A stretch of DNA of 64,000 nucleotides. Origin: an uncultured Oxalicibacterium sp. GTDB lineage: Bacteria > Pseudomonadota > Gammaproteobacteria > Burkholderiales > Burkholderiaceae_D. This document shows, one piece after another, positions 49,297-60,926 of this stretch (its first letter is position 1; each line of letters opens with the position of its first letter). A model generated the notes under the pieces. It saw only the letters and a list, made by a program, of their open reading frames with translations, had not been told where the DNA came from and ran no database searches. The translations under genes were made by a program, and so were the position numbers. The DNA lies in assembly GCF_913776015.1 (NCBI RefSeq), contig NZ_CAJYMD010000074.1, forward strand, positions 19,923 to 83,922, written 5' to 3'.

Positions 49297-50073
49297 GTGG
49301 GCGTTGAAGTCAATTTTGAGGGCAAGGTGGCATTGGTAACAGGCGCATCGAGTGGACTGGGAGCGCGGTTTGCCAAGGTATTGGCGATGGCCGGAGCGCA
49401 GGTTGTGCTGGCATCGCGCCGCATTGATCGCCTCAAGGAATTGCGCGCAGAGATCGAAGCAGACGGCGGTGCCGCCCATGTGGTTGCTCTCGACGTGACC
49501 GATTACGCCAGTATCAAATCGGCGGTTGCGCATGCGGAGACCGAAGCCGGCGGCATTGATATTCTCGTCAATAATTCCGGCGTATCGACCAGCCAGCGCC
49601 TCATTGACGTGACACCGGACGATTACGCGTATGTCATGGATACCAACCAGCGTGGAGCGTTTTTCGTGGCGCAGGAAGTCGCCAAACGCATGATCATGCG
49701 TGCAAAGGGAGATCCACGCAAACAGCATCGCATCATCAATATTGCTTCTGCGGCCGGATTGCGCGTGGTGCCGGAACTGGGCATTTACTGCATGAGCAAG
49801 GCCGCCGTGGTGCAGATGACAAAAGCGATGGCGCTCGAATGGGGACCATTCGGGATTAACGTCAACGCAATCTGTCCCGGTTATATCGGCACGGAAATCA
49901 ATCTCGATTATTTCAATGGCGAACAAGGTCGGCAATTGATCAACACCTTGCCGCGCAAGCGTATCGGCAAGCCCGAAGATCTTGATGGTCTGCTGTTGTT
50001 GCTGGCGGCGGAAGAGTCGCATTTCATCAACGGCGCCATCATGAATGCCGATGATGGAATGAGCGTTCAGTAA
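49297..50073 (+). CDS. SDR-family oxidoreductase
   Basis: This 258-aa short-chain dehydrogenase has the cofactor motif TGASSGLG, the NNSG motif and the catalytic YxxxK in YCMSKAAVVQMTKA. ASRR after the second strand suggests NADP(H). The PGYIGTE segment is typical. The substrate is unknown. It starts with GTG at 49297 after AGGAGAT. It is divergent from ETF-QO and followed by the hydrolase after 29 bp. Confidence 0.93.
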   Translation: MGVEVNFEGKVALVTGASSGLGARFAKVLAMAGAQVVLASRRIDRLKELRAEIEADGGAAHVVALDVTDYASIKSAVAHAETEAGGIDILVNNSGVSTSQRLIDVTPDDYAYVMDTNQRGAFFVAQEVAKRMIMRAKGDPRKQHRIINIASAAGLRVVPELGIYCMSKAAVVQMTKAMALEWGPFGINVNAICPGYIGTEINLDYFNGEQGRQLINTLPRKRIGKPEDLDGLLLLLAAEESHFINGAIMNADDGMSVQ

Positions 50074-50102
50074 TCAATACGTCAGCGACCTAGTCATTCA
50101 TC

Positions 50103-50966
50103 ATGAAGGCACCCGCAAGCCGTTATGTGCGCTGCATGTCGCCTGCCGGCTTGCATCGCCTTGCCTACAAGGAATGGGGCGATGCCGCCAATCCCAGAGT
50201 ATTGGTTTGCGTACACGGTCTGACACGCGTATCCGATGATTTCGATGTCATCGCAGCGAAGCTGTGCGAACACTATCGTGTCATTTGCCCGGATATTGTC
50301 GGACGCGGCCGCTCCGATCATTTGCGCGATCCACTGCATTATCAGGTGCCGCAATACATCGCCGACATGGTCACGTTGATTGCCCGTCTCGATGTCGAAC
50401 AGGTCGATTGGCTCGGCACCTCCATGGGCGGATTGATCGGTATTGGGTTGGCTGCACAGCCGCAACGCCTGATTCGGCGATTGGTGCTCAACGATATCGG
50501 TCCAGCGCTTAACCCGCAGGCGATGGCGCGCATCGCTGAATACGTCGGGCAGGCGCCAAGTTTTGCCTCATTTGAAAAGGCACGAGATTATGTGAAGCTG
50601 ATTTCAGCCTCGTTCGGCGAACATGACGACGCACAGTGGAACAAGTTGGCCCGTGATGTATTGAAGGAAGAGCAGGGTGTATGGCATTTCGCGTACGATC
50701 CTGCGCTCGCCGTGCCTTTCAAGGCAATGACGCCGCAAACCATCGCTCAGGCAGAGCAGACCTTGTGGGCGGCATACGATGCCATTCGTTGTCCAACGCT
50801 GTTGTTGCGCGGGGCAAACTCGGACATGCTTTCGCCGGCAACGGCGCAAGAAATGACGCAACGTGGCCCCAAGGCGCAGTTGCAGGTCTTGCAAAATGTG
50901 GGGCATGCCCCCACCTTGCTCGACAATGTCCAGATTGCATTGGTAAAAGATTTTCTGCTGGCCTGA
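50103..50966 (+). CDS. Alpha/beta hydrolase
   Basis: This 287-aa protein has the alpha/beta-hydrolase fold. The oxyanion region is CVHGLTRVSDDF, the nucleophile elbow is GTSMGG, the acid Asp is probably in RGANSDMLSPA, and the His is in NVGHAPTLLD. The substrate cannot be told from sequence. It lies between the SDR and ridA with short gaps and may be cotranscribed. Confidence 0.9.
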   Translation: MKAPASRYVRCMSPAGLHRLAYKEWGDAANPRVLVCVHGLTRVSDDFDVIAAKLCEHYRVICPDIVGRGRSDHLRDPLHYQVPQYIADMVTLIARLDVEQVDWLGTSMGGLIGIGLAAQPQRLIRRLVLNDIGPALNPQAMARIAEYVGQAPSFASFEKARDYVKLISASFGEHDDAQWNKLARDVLKEEQGVWHFAYDPALAVPFKAMTPQTIAQAEQTLWAAYDAIRCPTLLLRGANSDMLSPATAQEMTQRGPKAQLQVLQNVGHAPTLLDNVQIALVKDFLLA

Positions 50967-50990
50967 GCGGGTCGGCTATTTGGAATTGGT

Positions 50991-51350
50991 ATGAACATTG
51001 CTCGCATGCACGTCGGCGATACGCTGTCCGAAATCGCCATTCACAACGGTACCGTTTATCTGGCCGGCCAGATCGCCGAAGATACATCGCAGGACATTCG
51101 CGGTCAGACGCACGAAGTGCTCGGCCACATTGATCGTTTGCTGGCGGATGCTGGCAGCGATAAATCGCGCATTCTTTCCTGCCAGATTTTCATCGCCGAC
51201 GTGGCCGATTTCGAAGGCATGAATGAAGTATGGAATGCCTGGGTCGTGCCAGGCCATACGCCGCCTCGCGCTACTGTCGGTGCGCGCTTTCCCGATCCTG
51301 GCAGGTTGATCGAAATCATCATCGTGGCAGCCACGAATCAGGTTTTGTAA
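50991..51350 (+). CDS. RidA-family protein
   Basis: This 119-aa protein belongs to the YjgF/RidA family, which hydrolyses reactive enamine/imine intermediates. The family core (NGTVYLAGQIAEDTSQDIRG, GHTPPRATVGARF) includes the Arg that in RidA binds the substrate carboxylate. The sequence is nearer to the RidA-like subgroups than to archetypal RidA. Its stop overlaps the relA start (TAATG), so translation is coupled. Confidence 0.9.
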   Translation: MNIARMHVGDTLSEIAIHNGTVYLAGQIAEDTSQDIRGQTHEVLGHIDRLLADAGSDKSRILSCQIFIADVADFEGMNEVWNAWVVPGHTPPRATVGARFPDPGRLIEIIIVAATNQVL

Positions 51351-53629
51351 TGGTTTCTACCGCATCGGCATACAGCGATACCGAAGAATTGCTTCGTTCG
51401 GATTTGAGCGAGCAGGATGGTGATCGCGTCATCGCCGCGCTTGAATTCGTGCGTCCCTATTACGAGGGGAAAACGGTCTCGACCGGGCAGGACGATGTTG
51501 AAAACGAGCAGGATGTGTACGACTTTTCTGCCTGCGTTGCGACCGTACTGGCACATGTCGAAACCGATGCCGATACGCGTATCGCTGCCTTGCTATTTGA
51601 ATTGCCGGCCATGGATGCGACGGCCGGCGCAAAGATAGAAGAGCGCTTCGGCAAGGAAGTCAGCGATCTGGTCGATGGTGTGCGCCAGCTCATGCGCCTG
51701 CATGAACAAACCTTTGTGCAGCATGAAGCCTTGCGCGGCAAGAATGCTGCGCAGGAAGCGGCGGCCCAGCTTGAAGTATTGCGCAAGATGCTGCTGGCGA
51801 TGGCTGTGGACATGCGTGCGGTTCTCGTGCGTCTGGCCACACGGGTTGCGACGCTGCGCTATTTTGCGGATCGCAAATTACAGAACGAACGTTCGCGCCA
51901 GTATGCACGCGAAACATTCGACCTCTACACGCCGCTCGCAAACCGGCTTGGCATTTGGCAGTTGAAGTGGGAACTCGAAGACCTGTCGTTCCGCTTCCTT
52001 CAGCCGGAAGCCTATCGGCGCATCGCTTCGCAGCTTGAGGAAAAGCGGGTCGAGCGCGAAGCCTTTGTAGCCGAATCCATCCAGCGACTCGAATCCGAAA
52101 TGGCTGCGGCAGGCATCAAGGCCGAAGTGTATGGACGCCCCAAGCACATCTACAGCATCTGGAGCAAATTGCGCGGCAAGGAGATCGAGTTTTCCGATCT
52201 GTATGACGTGCGTGCTTTCCGCGTCATCGTCGAGGATGTGAAGACCTGCTATACCGTGCTCGGTATTGTGCACAATATTTGGCCGCCGATTCCTGAAGAA
52301 TTCGACGATTACATCTCGCGCCCCAAGTCCAACGGCTATCAATCCCTGCATACGATCGTGATTGCCGAAGACGGTCGTCCGCTCGAAGTGCAGGTGCGTA
52401 CGACGGACATGCACGAATTCGCCGAGTATGGCGTGGCAGCACACTGGCGTTACAAGGAAGCCGGCAATTCCAATTTCGCAGGGCAGAAATACGACGAGAA
52501 GATTGCATGGCTGCGCCAGTTGCTGGCGTGGAAGAGCGAGGTGGTTGATACCGTCGTCAGTCAGGAAGACGTACATCGCGATTGGGTGGAAAAGCTTAAA
52601 TCAGCGACGCTGGATGATCGTATTTATGTACTGACGCCACAGGCGCGCGTCATCGAGTTGCCGAATGGCGCAACGCCGATTGACTTCGCCTATCACCTGC
52701 ACAGCGATATCGGTCATCGCTGCCGTGGCGCGCGCGTTGATGGCGTACTGGTGCCACTCAACACGCAATTGAAGAACGGACAAACGGTCGAGATCATTAC
52801 GGCCAAAGGTGTCAATGCCACGGGGTCGGTCGGTCCGTCGCGAGACTGGTTGTCGCCTGGCTATGCGGCGAGTTCGCGTACGCGCGCTAAGGTGCGTGCC
52901 TGGTTCAATGCTATCGATTTGCAGGAGACCATTTCGCACGGACGTGCCTTGGTTGAAAAAACACTGCAACGGGAAGGCAAGACGGCAACCAATCTTGAAG
53001 AATTGGCGCAGACCCTCGGCTTCGCCAAACTGGATGATCTGCTGGTATCGGTCGGCAAGGATGAGTTCAGCCTGCGTACCATCGAGCAGGCCTTGCATGG
53101 CGAAGATCCCAATGCAGCACGTCTGTCGGAAGACGATGTCGTCATTCCGCGCAAGAGCCGTTCTTCCAGCGTGGCGCATGGCGCGAAATCTGGCGTGCTG
53201 GTGGTTGGCACCGATGGCTTGCTGACGCAGCTCGCGCGCTGCTGCAAGCCGGCGCCGCCTGACGACATTCGCGGCTTCATTACACGCGGCAAAGGCGTAT
53301 CGATTCATCGGGCCGACTGCAAGAATTTCATGGAAATGGAGCATAAGGCGCCAGAGCGTGTGATCCAGACGGCATGGGGTAGTCCGCAAGTATCTACGGT
53401 TTATCCGGTGGATATTTTTGTGCTGGCTTCCGATCGTCAGGGGCTGCTGCGCGATATCTCGGATATTTTCCTACGCGAGAAAATCAATGTCATTGGTGTC
53501 AGTACACAGAGCGTAAAAGGGCAGGCGCGCATGGCCTTCACGGCGGAAATCGGCTCGACTGCACAACTGCAGAAAGCACTCAACATCATCAGTGAAGTCA
53601 ATGGTGTGCTTGAGGCGAAGCGCCATTAA
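51350..53629 (+). CDS. relA: (p)ppGpp synthetase RelA
   Basis: RelA (759 aa) makes the stringent-response alarmone on stalled ribosomes. Domains in order are a degenerate HD hydrolase region, the synthetase domain, TGS (DRIYVLTPQARVIELPNGAT), helical and zinc-finger-like parts, and a C-terminal ACT domain (DRQGLLRDISDIFLREKINV). In the HD region the sequence reads ALLFELPAMD, lacking the HD pair, so hydrolysis is unlikely. The synthetase carries EFDDYISRPKSNGYQSLHT; the EFDD form is typical of monofunctional RelA. A bifunctional SpoT is expected elsewhere. Confidence 0.94.
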   Translation: MVSTASAYSDTEELLRSDLSEQDGDRVIAALEFVRPYYEGKTVSTGQDDVENEQDVYDFSACVATVLAHVETDADTRIAALLFELPAMDATAGAKIEERFGKEVSDLVDGVRQLMRLHEQTFVQHEALRGKNAAQEAAAQLEVLRKMLLAMAVDMRAVLVRLATRVATLRYFADRKLQNERSRQYARETFDLYTPLANRLGIWQLKWELEDLSFRFLQPEAYRRIASQLEEKRVEREAFVAESIQRLESEMAAAGIKAEVYGRPKHIYSIWSKLRGKEIEFSDLYDVRAFRVIVEDVKTCYTVLGIVHNIWPPIPEEFDDYISRPKSNGYQSLHTIVIAEDGRPLEVQVRTTDMHEFAEYGVAAHWRYKEAGNSNFAGQKYDEKIAWLRQLLAWKSEVVDTVVSQEDVHRDWVEKLKSATLDDRIYVLTPQARVIELPNGATPIDFAYHLHSDIGHRCRGARVDGVLVPLNTQLKNGQTVEIITAKGVNATGSVGPSRDWLSPGYAASSRTRAKVRAWFNAIDLQETISHGRALVEKTLQREGKTATNLEELAQTLGFAKLDDLLVSVGKDEFSLRTIEQALHGEDPNAARLSEDDVVIPRKSRSSSVAHGAKSGVLVVGTDGLLTQLARCCKPAPPDDIRGFITRGKGVSIHRADCKNFMEMEHKAPERVIQTAWGSPQVSTVYPVDIFVLASDRQGLLRDISDIFLREKINVIGVSTQSVKGQARMAFTAEIGSTAQLQKALNIISEVNGVLEAKRH

Positions 53630-53718
53630 GGGCAGTGGCAATCGGTTGACGCCGGGGATGTGCCGAGAAATTCATGAGAAATTTCAAAAAGGCACTATGC
53701 AAATAAAATCTTTGTGTC

Positions 53719-53724
53719 TATAAT
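53719..53724 (+). promoter_or_regulatory. -10 element of the tRNA-Val promoter
   Basis: A perfect TATAAT lies 12 bases before the tRNA. The -35 hexamer is weak (TATGCA at 17 bases). Confidence 0.6.
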
Positions 53725-53735
53725 CTCGTTTCTTT

Positions 53736-53812
53736 AGGCGCGTAGCTCAGCTGGTTAGAGCACTACCTTGACATGGTAGGGGTCGTTGGTTCGAGTCCAA
53801 TCGTGCCTACCA
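53736..53812 (+). tRNA. tRNA-Val (GAC)
   Basis: This 77-base tRNA has acceptor stem AGGCGCG/CGTGCCT with one G-U pair. The anticodon stem CTACC/GGTAG encloses TTGACAT with anticodon GAC. The T loop is TTCGAGT, and CCA is encoded. It lies between relA and the thrS leader and may be processed from the same transcript. Confidence 0.97.
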
Positions 53813-53859
53813 ACGAAAATTTGGTAAAACCTGTAAGAGCGAGAAAGGCATATCCGGTT

Positions 53860-53904
53860 ATGACACCGCGAACGACAACCAAATCGGTTTCCAAGCGTAT
53901 CTAG
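53860..53904 (+). CDS. Putative Thr-rich leader peptide of thrS
   Basis: This 14-codon frame encodes MTPRTTTKSVSKRI, with four Thr, three of them consecutive (codons 5-7, ACG ACA ACC). AAAGG lies 11 bases before the ATG, an acceptable though long spacing. The frame ends in TAG at 53902-53904, 30 bases before a strong intrinsic terminator, and thrS follows. The segment CTAGTCG (53901-53907), which overlaps the stop codon, can pair with CGGCTAG (53941-53947) in the terminator. This is the layout of an amino-acid attenuator controlling threonyl-tRNA synthetase. The short length and absence of direct evidence limit certainty. Confidence 0.6.
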   Translation: MTPRTTTKSVSKRI

Positions 53905-53933
53905 TCGGTTCTTTTTTCGTTTTGCCATTTGAG

Positions 53934-53961
53934 AAAAGCGCGGCTAGTCCGCGTTTTTTTT
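53934..53961 (+). terminator. Intrinsic terminator in the thrS leader (attenuator)
   Basis: AAAAGCGCGG and CCGCGTTTTT pair over 10 bp (one G-U) around loop CTAGT, with eight T following. It lies 65 bases before the thrS ATG. Transcription of thrS from the tRNA-Val side must pass it, and its left arm has an alternative partner upstream. Confidence 0.85.
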
Positions 53962-54025
53962 CGTCCGCATTTTTTGCATTCTTATTTCTAGCGTCAGTCG
54001 CATGCCGACTGCACCGGAGAACATC

Positions 54026-55933
54026 ATGATTAAAGTTACGCTTCCCGATGGTTCGCAACGCCAATTCGATGCTGCCGTCACCGTGGCGCAAGTTGCCGCG
54101 AGTATCGGAACCGGCTTGGCTAAGGCTGCGCTGGCCGGCAAAGTCGATGGCAAGGTAGTGGATACGTCGTTTCTCATCGAAAAAGACAGCGACCTCGCTA
54201 TCATCACAGACAAGGATGCGGAAGGTGTGGATGTCATTCGTCACTCCACGGCGCACTTGCTGGCGTATGCCGTCAAAGAGTTGTTCCCTGATGCGCAGGT
54301 GACGATTGGCCCGACCATCGAAAACGGCTTCTATTACGATTTTTCGTACAAGCGTCCCTTTACGCCGGATGATCTGCAAGCCATCGAGAAGAAGATGACT
54401 GAGCTTGCGAAGAAAGATGAACCTGTCACGCGCAAGGTATTGCCGCGTGATGAGGCAGTGGCGTATTTCAAGTCAATCGGCGAGCACTACAAGGCCGAGA
54501 TCATTGCATCCATTCCGGCGAATGAAGATGTGTCGCTATACAGCGAAGGCAATTTCACCGACTTGTGCCGTGGCCCGCACGTGCCTTCGACGGGCAAGCT
54601 CAAGGTGTTCAAGTTGATGAAGCTGGCGGGCGCGTATTGGCGCGGCGATTCGAACAACGAAATGCTGCAGCGCGTTTACGGTACGGCGTGGGCGAAAAAG
54701 GAAGATCAGGAGCAATACCTGCACATGCTGGAAGAGGCCGAAAAGCGTGATCATCGCAAGCTCGGCAAACAACTCGACTTCTTCCATTTTCAGGATGAGG
54801 CGCCAGGCTTGATTTTCTGGCATCCCAAAGGCTGGACGATTTGGCAGCAGGTTGAGCAATACATGCGCCATACCTATCAGATCAATGATTATCAGGAAGT
54901 CAAGGCGCCGCAGATTCTGGATGCGAGCTTGTGGGGCAAGACCGGTCACTGGGATAACTATCGCGAAAACATGTTCGTGACCGAGTCCGAAAATCGCGTT
55001 TATGCGCTCAAGCCAATGAATTGCCCGGGTCATGTGCAAATCTTCAATTCGGATTTGCGCTCGTATCGCGATCTGCCGTTGCGTTACGGTGAATTCGGTC
55101 AATGTCATCGCAATGAGCCGTCAGGTGCTTTGCATGGCACTATGCGCGTTCGCGGTTTCACGCAGGATGATGGCCATATCTTCTGCACGGACGATCAGAT
55201 TCAGTCCGAAGTCATGGCCTTCCATCCGCAAGCGATGAAAGTCTACGAGGATTTTCGCTTCAGCAATATCGATGTCAAGATTGCATTGCGCCCAGACAAT
55301 CGGATTGGCACGGACGAGGTTTGGGACAAGGCGGAAGATGCCTTGCGTACGGCCTTGCGTACATGTGGTGTCACCTGGACTGAATTGCCGGGTGAGGGTG
55401 CGTTCTACGGGCCGAAGATCGAATATCACTTGAAGGATAGCCTCGGTCGTCCGTGGCAGGTCGGTACCATGCAGGTCGATTTCTTCATGCCGCAGCGCTT
55501 GGGGGCGGAATATGTTGATGTTGACAACACGCGCAAAACGCCGGTCATGTTGCATCGCGCGATCGTCGGCTCGCTCGAGCGTTTCATCGGCATTCTGATT
55601 GAAAACCATGCGGGTGCGATGCCGCTTTGGCTGGCGCCGGTGCAGGTTTCGGTTCTGAATATTTCCGATGCGCAGGCTGATTACGCGCGGGATGTTGCAC
55701 AAAACCTGAAAAAACAAGGGTTTAGGGTGCAGCTCGATTTGCGTAACGAGAAGATTACCTATAAAATACGCGAGCATTCCGTTCAGAAGTTGCCTTATAT
55801 CCTAGTGATTGGCGACAAGGAGCGGGACGCGGGAACAGTGGCCGTGCGAGCGCGAGGTAACGTCGATCTGGGCGTCATGTCCATCGATGATTTGGTGAAA
55901 CGCCTCAAGGATGAGGTCGAAACCAAAGCCTAG
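54026..55933 (+). CDS. thrS: Threonyl-tRNA synthetase
   Basis: ThrRS (635 aa) is a class II synthetase. An N-terminal TGS domain ([17 protein letters not shown]) is followed by the editing domain with [20 protein letters not shown]. The catalytic core contains motif 2 in [20 protein letters not shown] and the zinc Cys in [12 protein letters not shown]-terminal anticodon-binding domain completes it. The ATG at 54026 has GGAGA five bases upstream. An upstream ATG at 54002 is less likely. A putative attenuator precedes it. Confidence 0.97.
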   Translation: MIKVTLPDGSQRQFDAAVTVAQVAASIGTGLAKAALAGKVDGKVVDTSFLIEKDSDLAIITDKDAEGVDVIRHSTAHLLAYAVKELFPDAQVTIGPTIENGFYYDFSYKRPFTPDDLQAIEKKMTELAKKDEPVTRKVLPRDEAVAYFKSIGEHYKAEIIASIPANEDVSLYSEGNFTDLCRGPHVPSTGKLKVFKLMKLAGAYWRGDSNNEMLQRVYGTAWAKKEDQEQYLHMLEEAEKRDHRKLGKQLDFFHFQDEAPGLIFWHPKGWTIWQQVEQYMRHTYQINDYQEVKAPQILDASLWGKTGHWDNYRENMFVTESENRVYALKPMNCPGHVQIFNSDLRSYRDLPLRYGEFGQCHRNEPSGALHGTMRVRGFTQDDGHIFCTDDQIQSEVMAFHPQAMKVYEDFRFSNIDVKIALRPDNRIGTDEVWDKAEDALRTALRTCGVTWTELPGEGAFYGPKIEYHLKDSLGRPWQVGTMQVDFFMPQRLGAEYVDVDNTRKTPVMLHRAIVGSLERFIGILIENHAGAMPLWLAPVQVSVLNISDAQADYARDVAQNLKKQGFRVQLDLRNEKITYKIREHSVQKLPYILVIGDKERDAGTVAVRARGNVDLGVMSIDDLVKRLKDEVETKA

Positions 55934-55993
55934 GGATCAAACCCGTTGCGCAGGAGCACGGCTTAATTATTTGATTTTGCAAAGGAAATTGCG

Positions 55994-56515
55994 ATAGCTA
56001 CTGACAAGTCTCATCGTATCAACGGTGAAATTACAGCGCCTGAATTGCGTTTGAGTGGTGTCGATAACGAGCCGCTCGGTATTGTGAGCCTGGCTGAGGC
56101 CTTCCGCCTGTCGGAAGAAGCCAACGTCGATCTGGTGGAAATTGCGCCAAATGCGCAGCCACCCGTTGCCCGTCTGATGGACTACGGCAAGTTCAAGTAT
56201 CAAGAGCAGAAAAAGGCGCATGAAGCCAAGCTGAAACAGAAAGTGATCTCCGTCAAGGAAGTCAAATTCCGGCCTGGTACCGATGATGGTGATTACAACA
56301 TCAAGCTGCGTAACCTCACCAAGTTTCTGGAAGACGGCGACAAGACCAAGATCACGTTGCGTTTTCGTGGTCGTGAAATGGCGCACCAGGATATCGGCAT
56401 GCGGATGCTGGAGCGCCTGAAGTCGGATCTGGAGCCGTATGGTCAGGTCGAGCAGTTTCCCAAGATGGAAGGGCGTCAGATGATCATGGTCATCGCGCCG
56501 AAGAAGAAAAAATAA
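55994..56515 (+). CDS. infC: Translation initiation factor IF-3
   Basis: IF-3 (173 aa) checks the start codon and prevents subunit joining. The N-domain ([20 protein letters not shown]) and C-domain ([35 protein letters not shown]) are complete. There is no ATG start. AUA at 55994 gives [13 protein letters not shown], the usual N-terminus in relatives, with AAAGGA (55981-55986) seven bases upstream. AUU at 55988 is an alternative but too close to that site. The TTG at 56045 would remove conserved residues. A non-AUG start is the basis of IF-3 autoregulation in E. coli. Confidence 0.93.
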   Translation: MATDKSHRINGEITAPELRLSGVDNEPLGIVSLAEAFRLSEEANVDLVEIAPNAQPPVARLMDYGKFKYQEQKKAHEAKLKQKVISVKEVKFRPGTDDGDYNIKLRNLTKFLEDGDKTKITLRFRGREMAHQDIGMRMLERLKSDLEPYGQVEQFPKMEGRQMIMVIAPKKKK

Positions 56516-56526
56516 GATTCGTGCAG

Positions 56527-56661
56527 ATTGCCGGTAACGGCAATGTGTGCAAATGGCGGTGAACTCGATTTCGCCGCATAACAAGTGAGAGCAGGCATCC
56601 AAGAGCAACGAAATTGTTGCCACCTGTGATCATACAAAATGGAGCTGTCCGAAAAGGACAG
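56527..56661 (+). promoter_or_regulatory. Structured infC-rpmI intercistronic leader
   Basis: The 155-bp gap contains two hairpins. ATTGCCG-GTAA-CGGCAAT (56527-56544) has a GNRA tetraloop. CTGTCC-GAAAA-GGACAG (56645-56661) buries the AAGGA ribosome site of rpmI and ends nine bases before its ATG. In E. coli, L20 represses rpmI by binding a structured leader, so this is a candidate equivalent. Confidence 0.45.
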
Positions 56662-56670
56662 ATGTGTGTC

Positions 56671-56868
56671 ATGCCTAAAATGAAAACGAAAAGCAGCGCC
56701 AAAAAGCGCTTTCGTGTCCGTCCAGGTGGAACCGTAAAACGCGGTCAAGCTTTCAAACGTCACATCCTGACCAAGAAAACCACCAAAAACAAACGTCAAT
56801 TGCGCGGTGCTGTCGGTGTCCATGACACCAACATGAATTCCGTTCGCGCAATGATGCCGACCGCTTAA
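56671..56868 (+). CDS. rpmI: 50S ribosomal protein L35
   Basis: L35 (65 aa) is a small basic ribosomal protein. The start [20 protein letters not shown] is the family signature. The longer upstream frame has no family sequence. The gap to rplT is 22 bp. Confidence 0.97.
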   Translation: MPKMKTKSSAKKRFRVRPGGTVKRGQAFKRHILTKKTTKNKRQLRGAVGVHDTNMNSVRAMMPTA

Positions 56869-56890
56869 CCTCACATCCTAAGGAGCAATC

Positions 56891-58409
<1,519 letters not shown>

Positions 58410-58496
58410 TCCGATGGGACGTGCGGCAATCGTCCTGTTGGGCGAGGTGCCGCTTCTCCTGCAATTGTGATGTCTGTGGCAAAAGGTTTTTAAATC

Positions 58497-60926
58497 ATGC
58501 AATTTTCCGAGAGCTGGTTGCGTACGATGGTCGATCCGAACATGACGTCGGATGCCCTGTCGCACATGTTGACGATGTCGGGTCTGGAAGTCGAAGAAGT
58601 CGAACCTGTCGCGCCGCCGTTTTCCCATGTGGTGGTGGCTGAAGTACGCGAAATCGCCAAGCATCCTGATGCCGATCGCCTCAACGTTTGCCAGGTGGAT
58701 GCCGGCACAGGTACCTTGCTCAACATCGTATGCGGCGCACCGAACGTGCGTGTCGGCATGAAGGTCGCTTGCGCCATGGTCGGTGCTGTCTTGCCGCCGG
58801 GTGAAGATGGCAAGCCATTCAACATCAAACTGGGCAAGCTGCGCGGCGTGGAGTCGCAAGGCATGCTGTGTTCGGCCAAGGAATTGAAATTGTCGGACGA
58901 GCAGGGCGGCTTGATGGATTTGCCATCGGATGCGCCAGTCGGACAGAATTTCCGCGATTACTATCAACTCAACGATCTCAAGTTTACGATCAAGCTGACG
59001 CCCAACAAGGCAGATTGCTTATCCGTGCTGGGTGTGGCGCGCGAAGTCGCCGCGTTGACCGGTTCTGCGTTGAAAGCGCCGAGCTGGCAGCCTGTGGCGG
59101 TCAATAGCGACGAAGTGCTGCCCGTGCGCATCGAAGCACCTGATCTGTGCGGTCGTTTTGCCGGCCGCGTGATCCGCGGTCTGAATGCGAAGTCCCCGAC
59201 TCCGGAATGGATGAAGCAGCGTCTGGAGCGCAGCGGTCAGCGCCCGATTTCGGCACTGGTGGACATTTCCAACTACGTCATGCTCGAACTTGGGCAGCCA
59301 ACGCACGTGTTCGATCTGGACAAGATTCACGGCGGTCTCAATGTGCGCTGGGGAAAGCAGGGTGAATCGCTGAAGCTGCTGAATGGCAATACAGTCGCCA
59401 TCGACGACTGGATCGGTGTGATCGCCGACGAGAAGGAAATCGAATCGTTGGCCGGCATCATGGGTGGTGATGCCACCGCCGTGTCGCTGGAAACTCAAAA
59501 CATCTATCTGGAAGCGGCATTCTGGCATCCGGCAGCGATCCAGGGACGTGCACGTCGCTTCAATTTCTCGACCGATGCAGCGCATCGTTTCGAACGTGGT
59601 GTCGATTTTGCAGCCACGGTGCAATGCATCGAGCGCATCACTGCGCTGATCGTGGAAATCTGTGGCGTATCCGGTCAGACCACGGTCGGCCGTGTGGACG
59701 ATCATGTCGTCAATCAGCCTGCGCGCAAACCGGTTAGCGTGCGTACCGCACGTGCCGCCAAAGTCATTGGCGTGGCACTCGACGATGCAGCGATTGCCGA
59801 TATTTTCACTCGTCTGGGGCTGTCCTTCACGCAAGGTGAGGGCACGTTCTCGGTAACGCCACCTTCGTACCGCTTTGATATCGAGATCGAGGAAGATCTG
59901 ATCGAAGAGATTGCGCGCGTCTACGGTTTTGAAAACATTCCTGCATTGCCGCCTATCGCTGCCAATGCGATGCATATTGGGCCGGAAGACAAACGTTCGC
60001 TCTTCACGATTCGTCGCCAGTTGGTCGATGCGGACTATCAGGAAGTCGTTAACTACAGTTTCGTTGAACAAGCCTGGGAAACCGACTTTGCTAACAACAC
60101 GAATCCGATTCGTTTGCTGAATCCGATTGCCAGCCAGATGAGCGTCATGCGTTCGACCATGTTTGGCAGCCTGATTGCCAATGTGCGCTACAACCTCAAT
60201 CGCAAAGTCGGTCGCATTCGCCTGTTTGAAATCGGTGCGGTTTATTTGCGCAGCGAAAGCAAGGAAGATGGTCCGCTGTCGGTTGCCGGCTTCGATCAAC
60301 CCAAGCGCGTCGCAGCGATTGCTTATGGTCCGGCGCTGGAAGAGCAATGGAGTCTGCCGACAAGCAATGTTGATTACTTCGATCTCAAAGCTGATCTGGA
60401 AGCCTTGCTGGCACCGAAGATTGCAACCTTCGTCAAGTGTGATCATCCTGCGTTGCACCCAGGTCGTTCTGCCAAGGTGATGCTGGATGGCCGCGAGATT
60501 GGCGTGATCGGTGAGTTGCATCCTCGTTGGCAGCAGAAATACGATTTGCCAAATGCACCAGTCATGTTCGAGATTGACGCCAATGCATTGCAAGCGGTTG
60601 GCTTGCCTGTCTACAAGGAAATTTCCAAGTTTCCAGCAGTCACGCGCGATCTTGCTCTAGTGGTCAAACAACAGGTGGCAATGCAGGAATTGCTGGATGT
60701 ATTCGAGGCTGAAAAGGCTTTGAATCCTGCCTGTGGCATCTTGCAAGTGGTTGTTTTATTTGATGAATATCGCGGAAAAGGATTGGAGTCGGACGAAAAA
60801 AGCCTTGCTTTCCGTTTCACCTTGCAAGATACTCAAACGACCCTGCAGGATGATCGAGTCGATGCCGCAATGAACGCATTTGTGGCTGCCGCAGGCAAGC
60901 GACTGGACGCGCGTCTGCGCGCATGA
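58497..60926 (+). CDS. pheT: Phenylalanyl-tRNA synthetase beta subunit
   Basis: PheT (809 aa) carries tRNA-binding and editing functions. An N-terminal EMAP-type tRNA-binding domain ([20 protein letters not shown]) is followed by B3/B4 editing, B5 and a catalytic-like core. The protein ends with an FDX-ACB anticodon-binding domain ([18 protein letters not shown]). The length is standard. Its TGA overlaps the ihfA ATG as ATGA. Confidence 0.97.
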   Translation: MQFSESWLRTMVDPNMTSDALSHMLTMSGLEVEEVEPVAPPFSHVVVAEVREIAKHPDADRLNVCQVDAGTGTLLNIVCGAPNVRVGMKVACAMVGAVLPPGEDGKPFNIKLGKLRGVESQGMLCSAKELKLSDEQGGLMDLPSDAPVGQNFRDYYQLNDLKFTIKLTPNKADCLSVLGVAREVAALTGSALKAPSWQPVAVNSDEVLPVRIEAPDLCGRFAGRVIRGLNAKSPTPEWMKQRLERSGQRPISALVDISNYVMLELGQPTHVFDLDKIHGGLNVRWGKQGESLKLLNGNTVAIDDWIGVIADEKEIESLAGIMGGDATAVSLETQNIYLEAAFWHPAAIQGRARRFNFSTDAAHRFERGVDFAATVQCIERITALIVEICGVSGQTTVGRVDDHVVNQPARKPVSVRTARAAKVIGVALDDAAIADIFTRLGLSFTQGEGTFSVTPPSYRFDIEIEEDLIEEIARVYGFENIPALPPIAANAMHIGPEDKRSLFTIRRQLVDADYQEVVNYSFVEQAWETDFANNTNPIRLLNPIASQMSVMRSTMFGSLIANVRYNLNRKVGRIRLFEIGAVYLRSESKEDGPLSVAGFDQPKRVAAIAYGPALEEQWSLPTSNVDYFDLKADLEALLAPKIATFVKCDHPALHPGRSAKVMLDGREIGVIGELHPRWQQKYDLPNAPVMFEIDANALQAVGLPVYKEISKFPAVTRDLALVVKQQVAMQELLDVFEAEKALNPACGILQVVVLFDEYRGKGLESDEKSLAFRFTLQDTQTTLQDDRVDAAMNAFVAAAGKRLDARLRA

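Noticed and set aside
53866..53943. Alternative pairing of CCGCG (53866-53870) with CGCGG (53939-53943) in the thrS leader
   Set aside because: A ribosome stalled at the Thr codons would cover 53866-53870, so this pairing would give the wrong regulatory sign. The CTAGTCG pairing was preferred.
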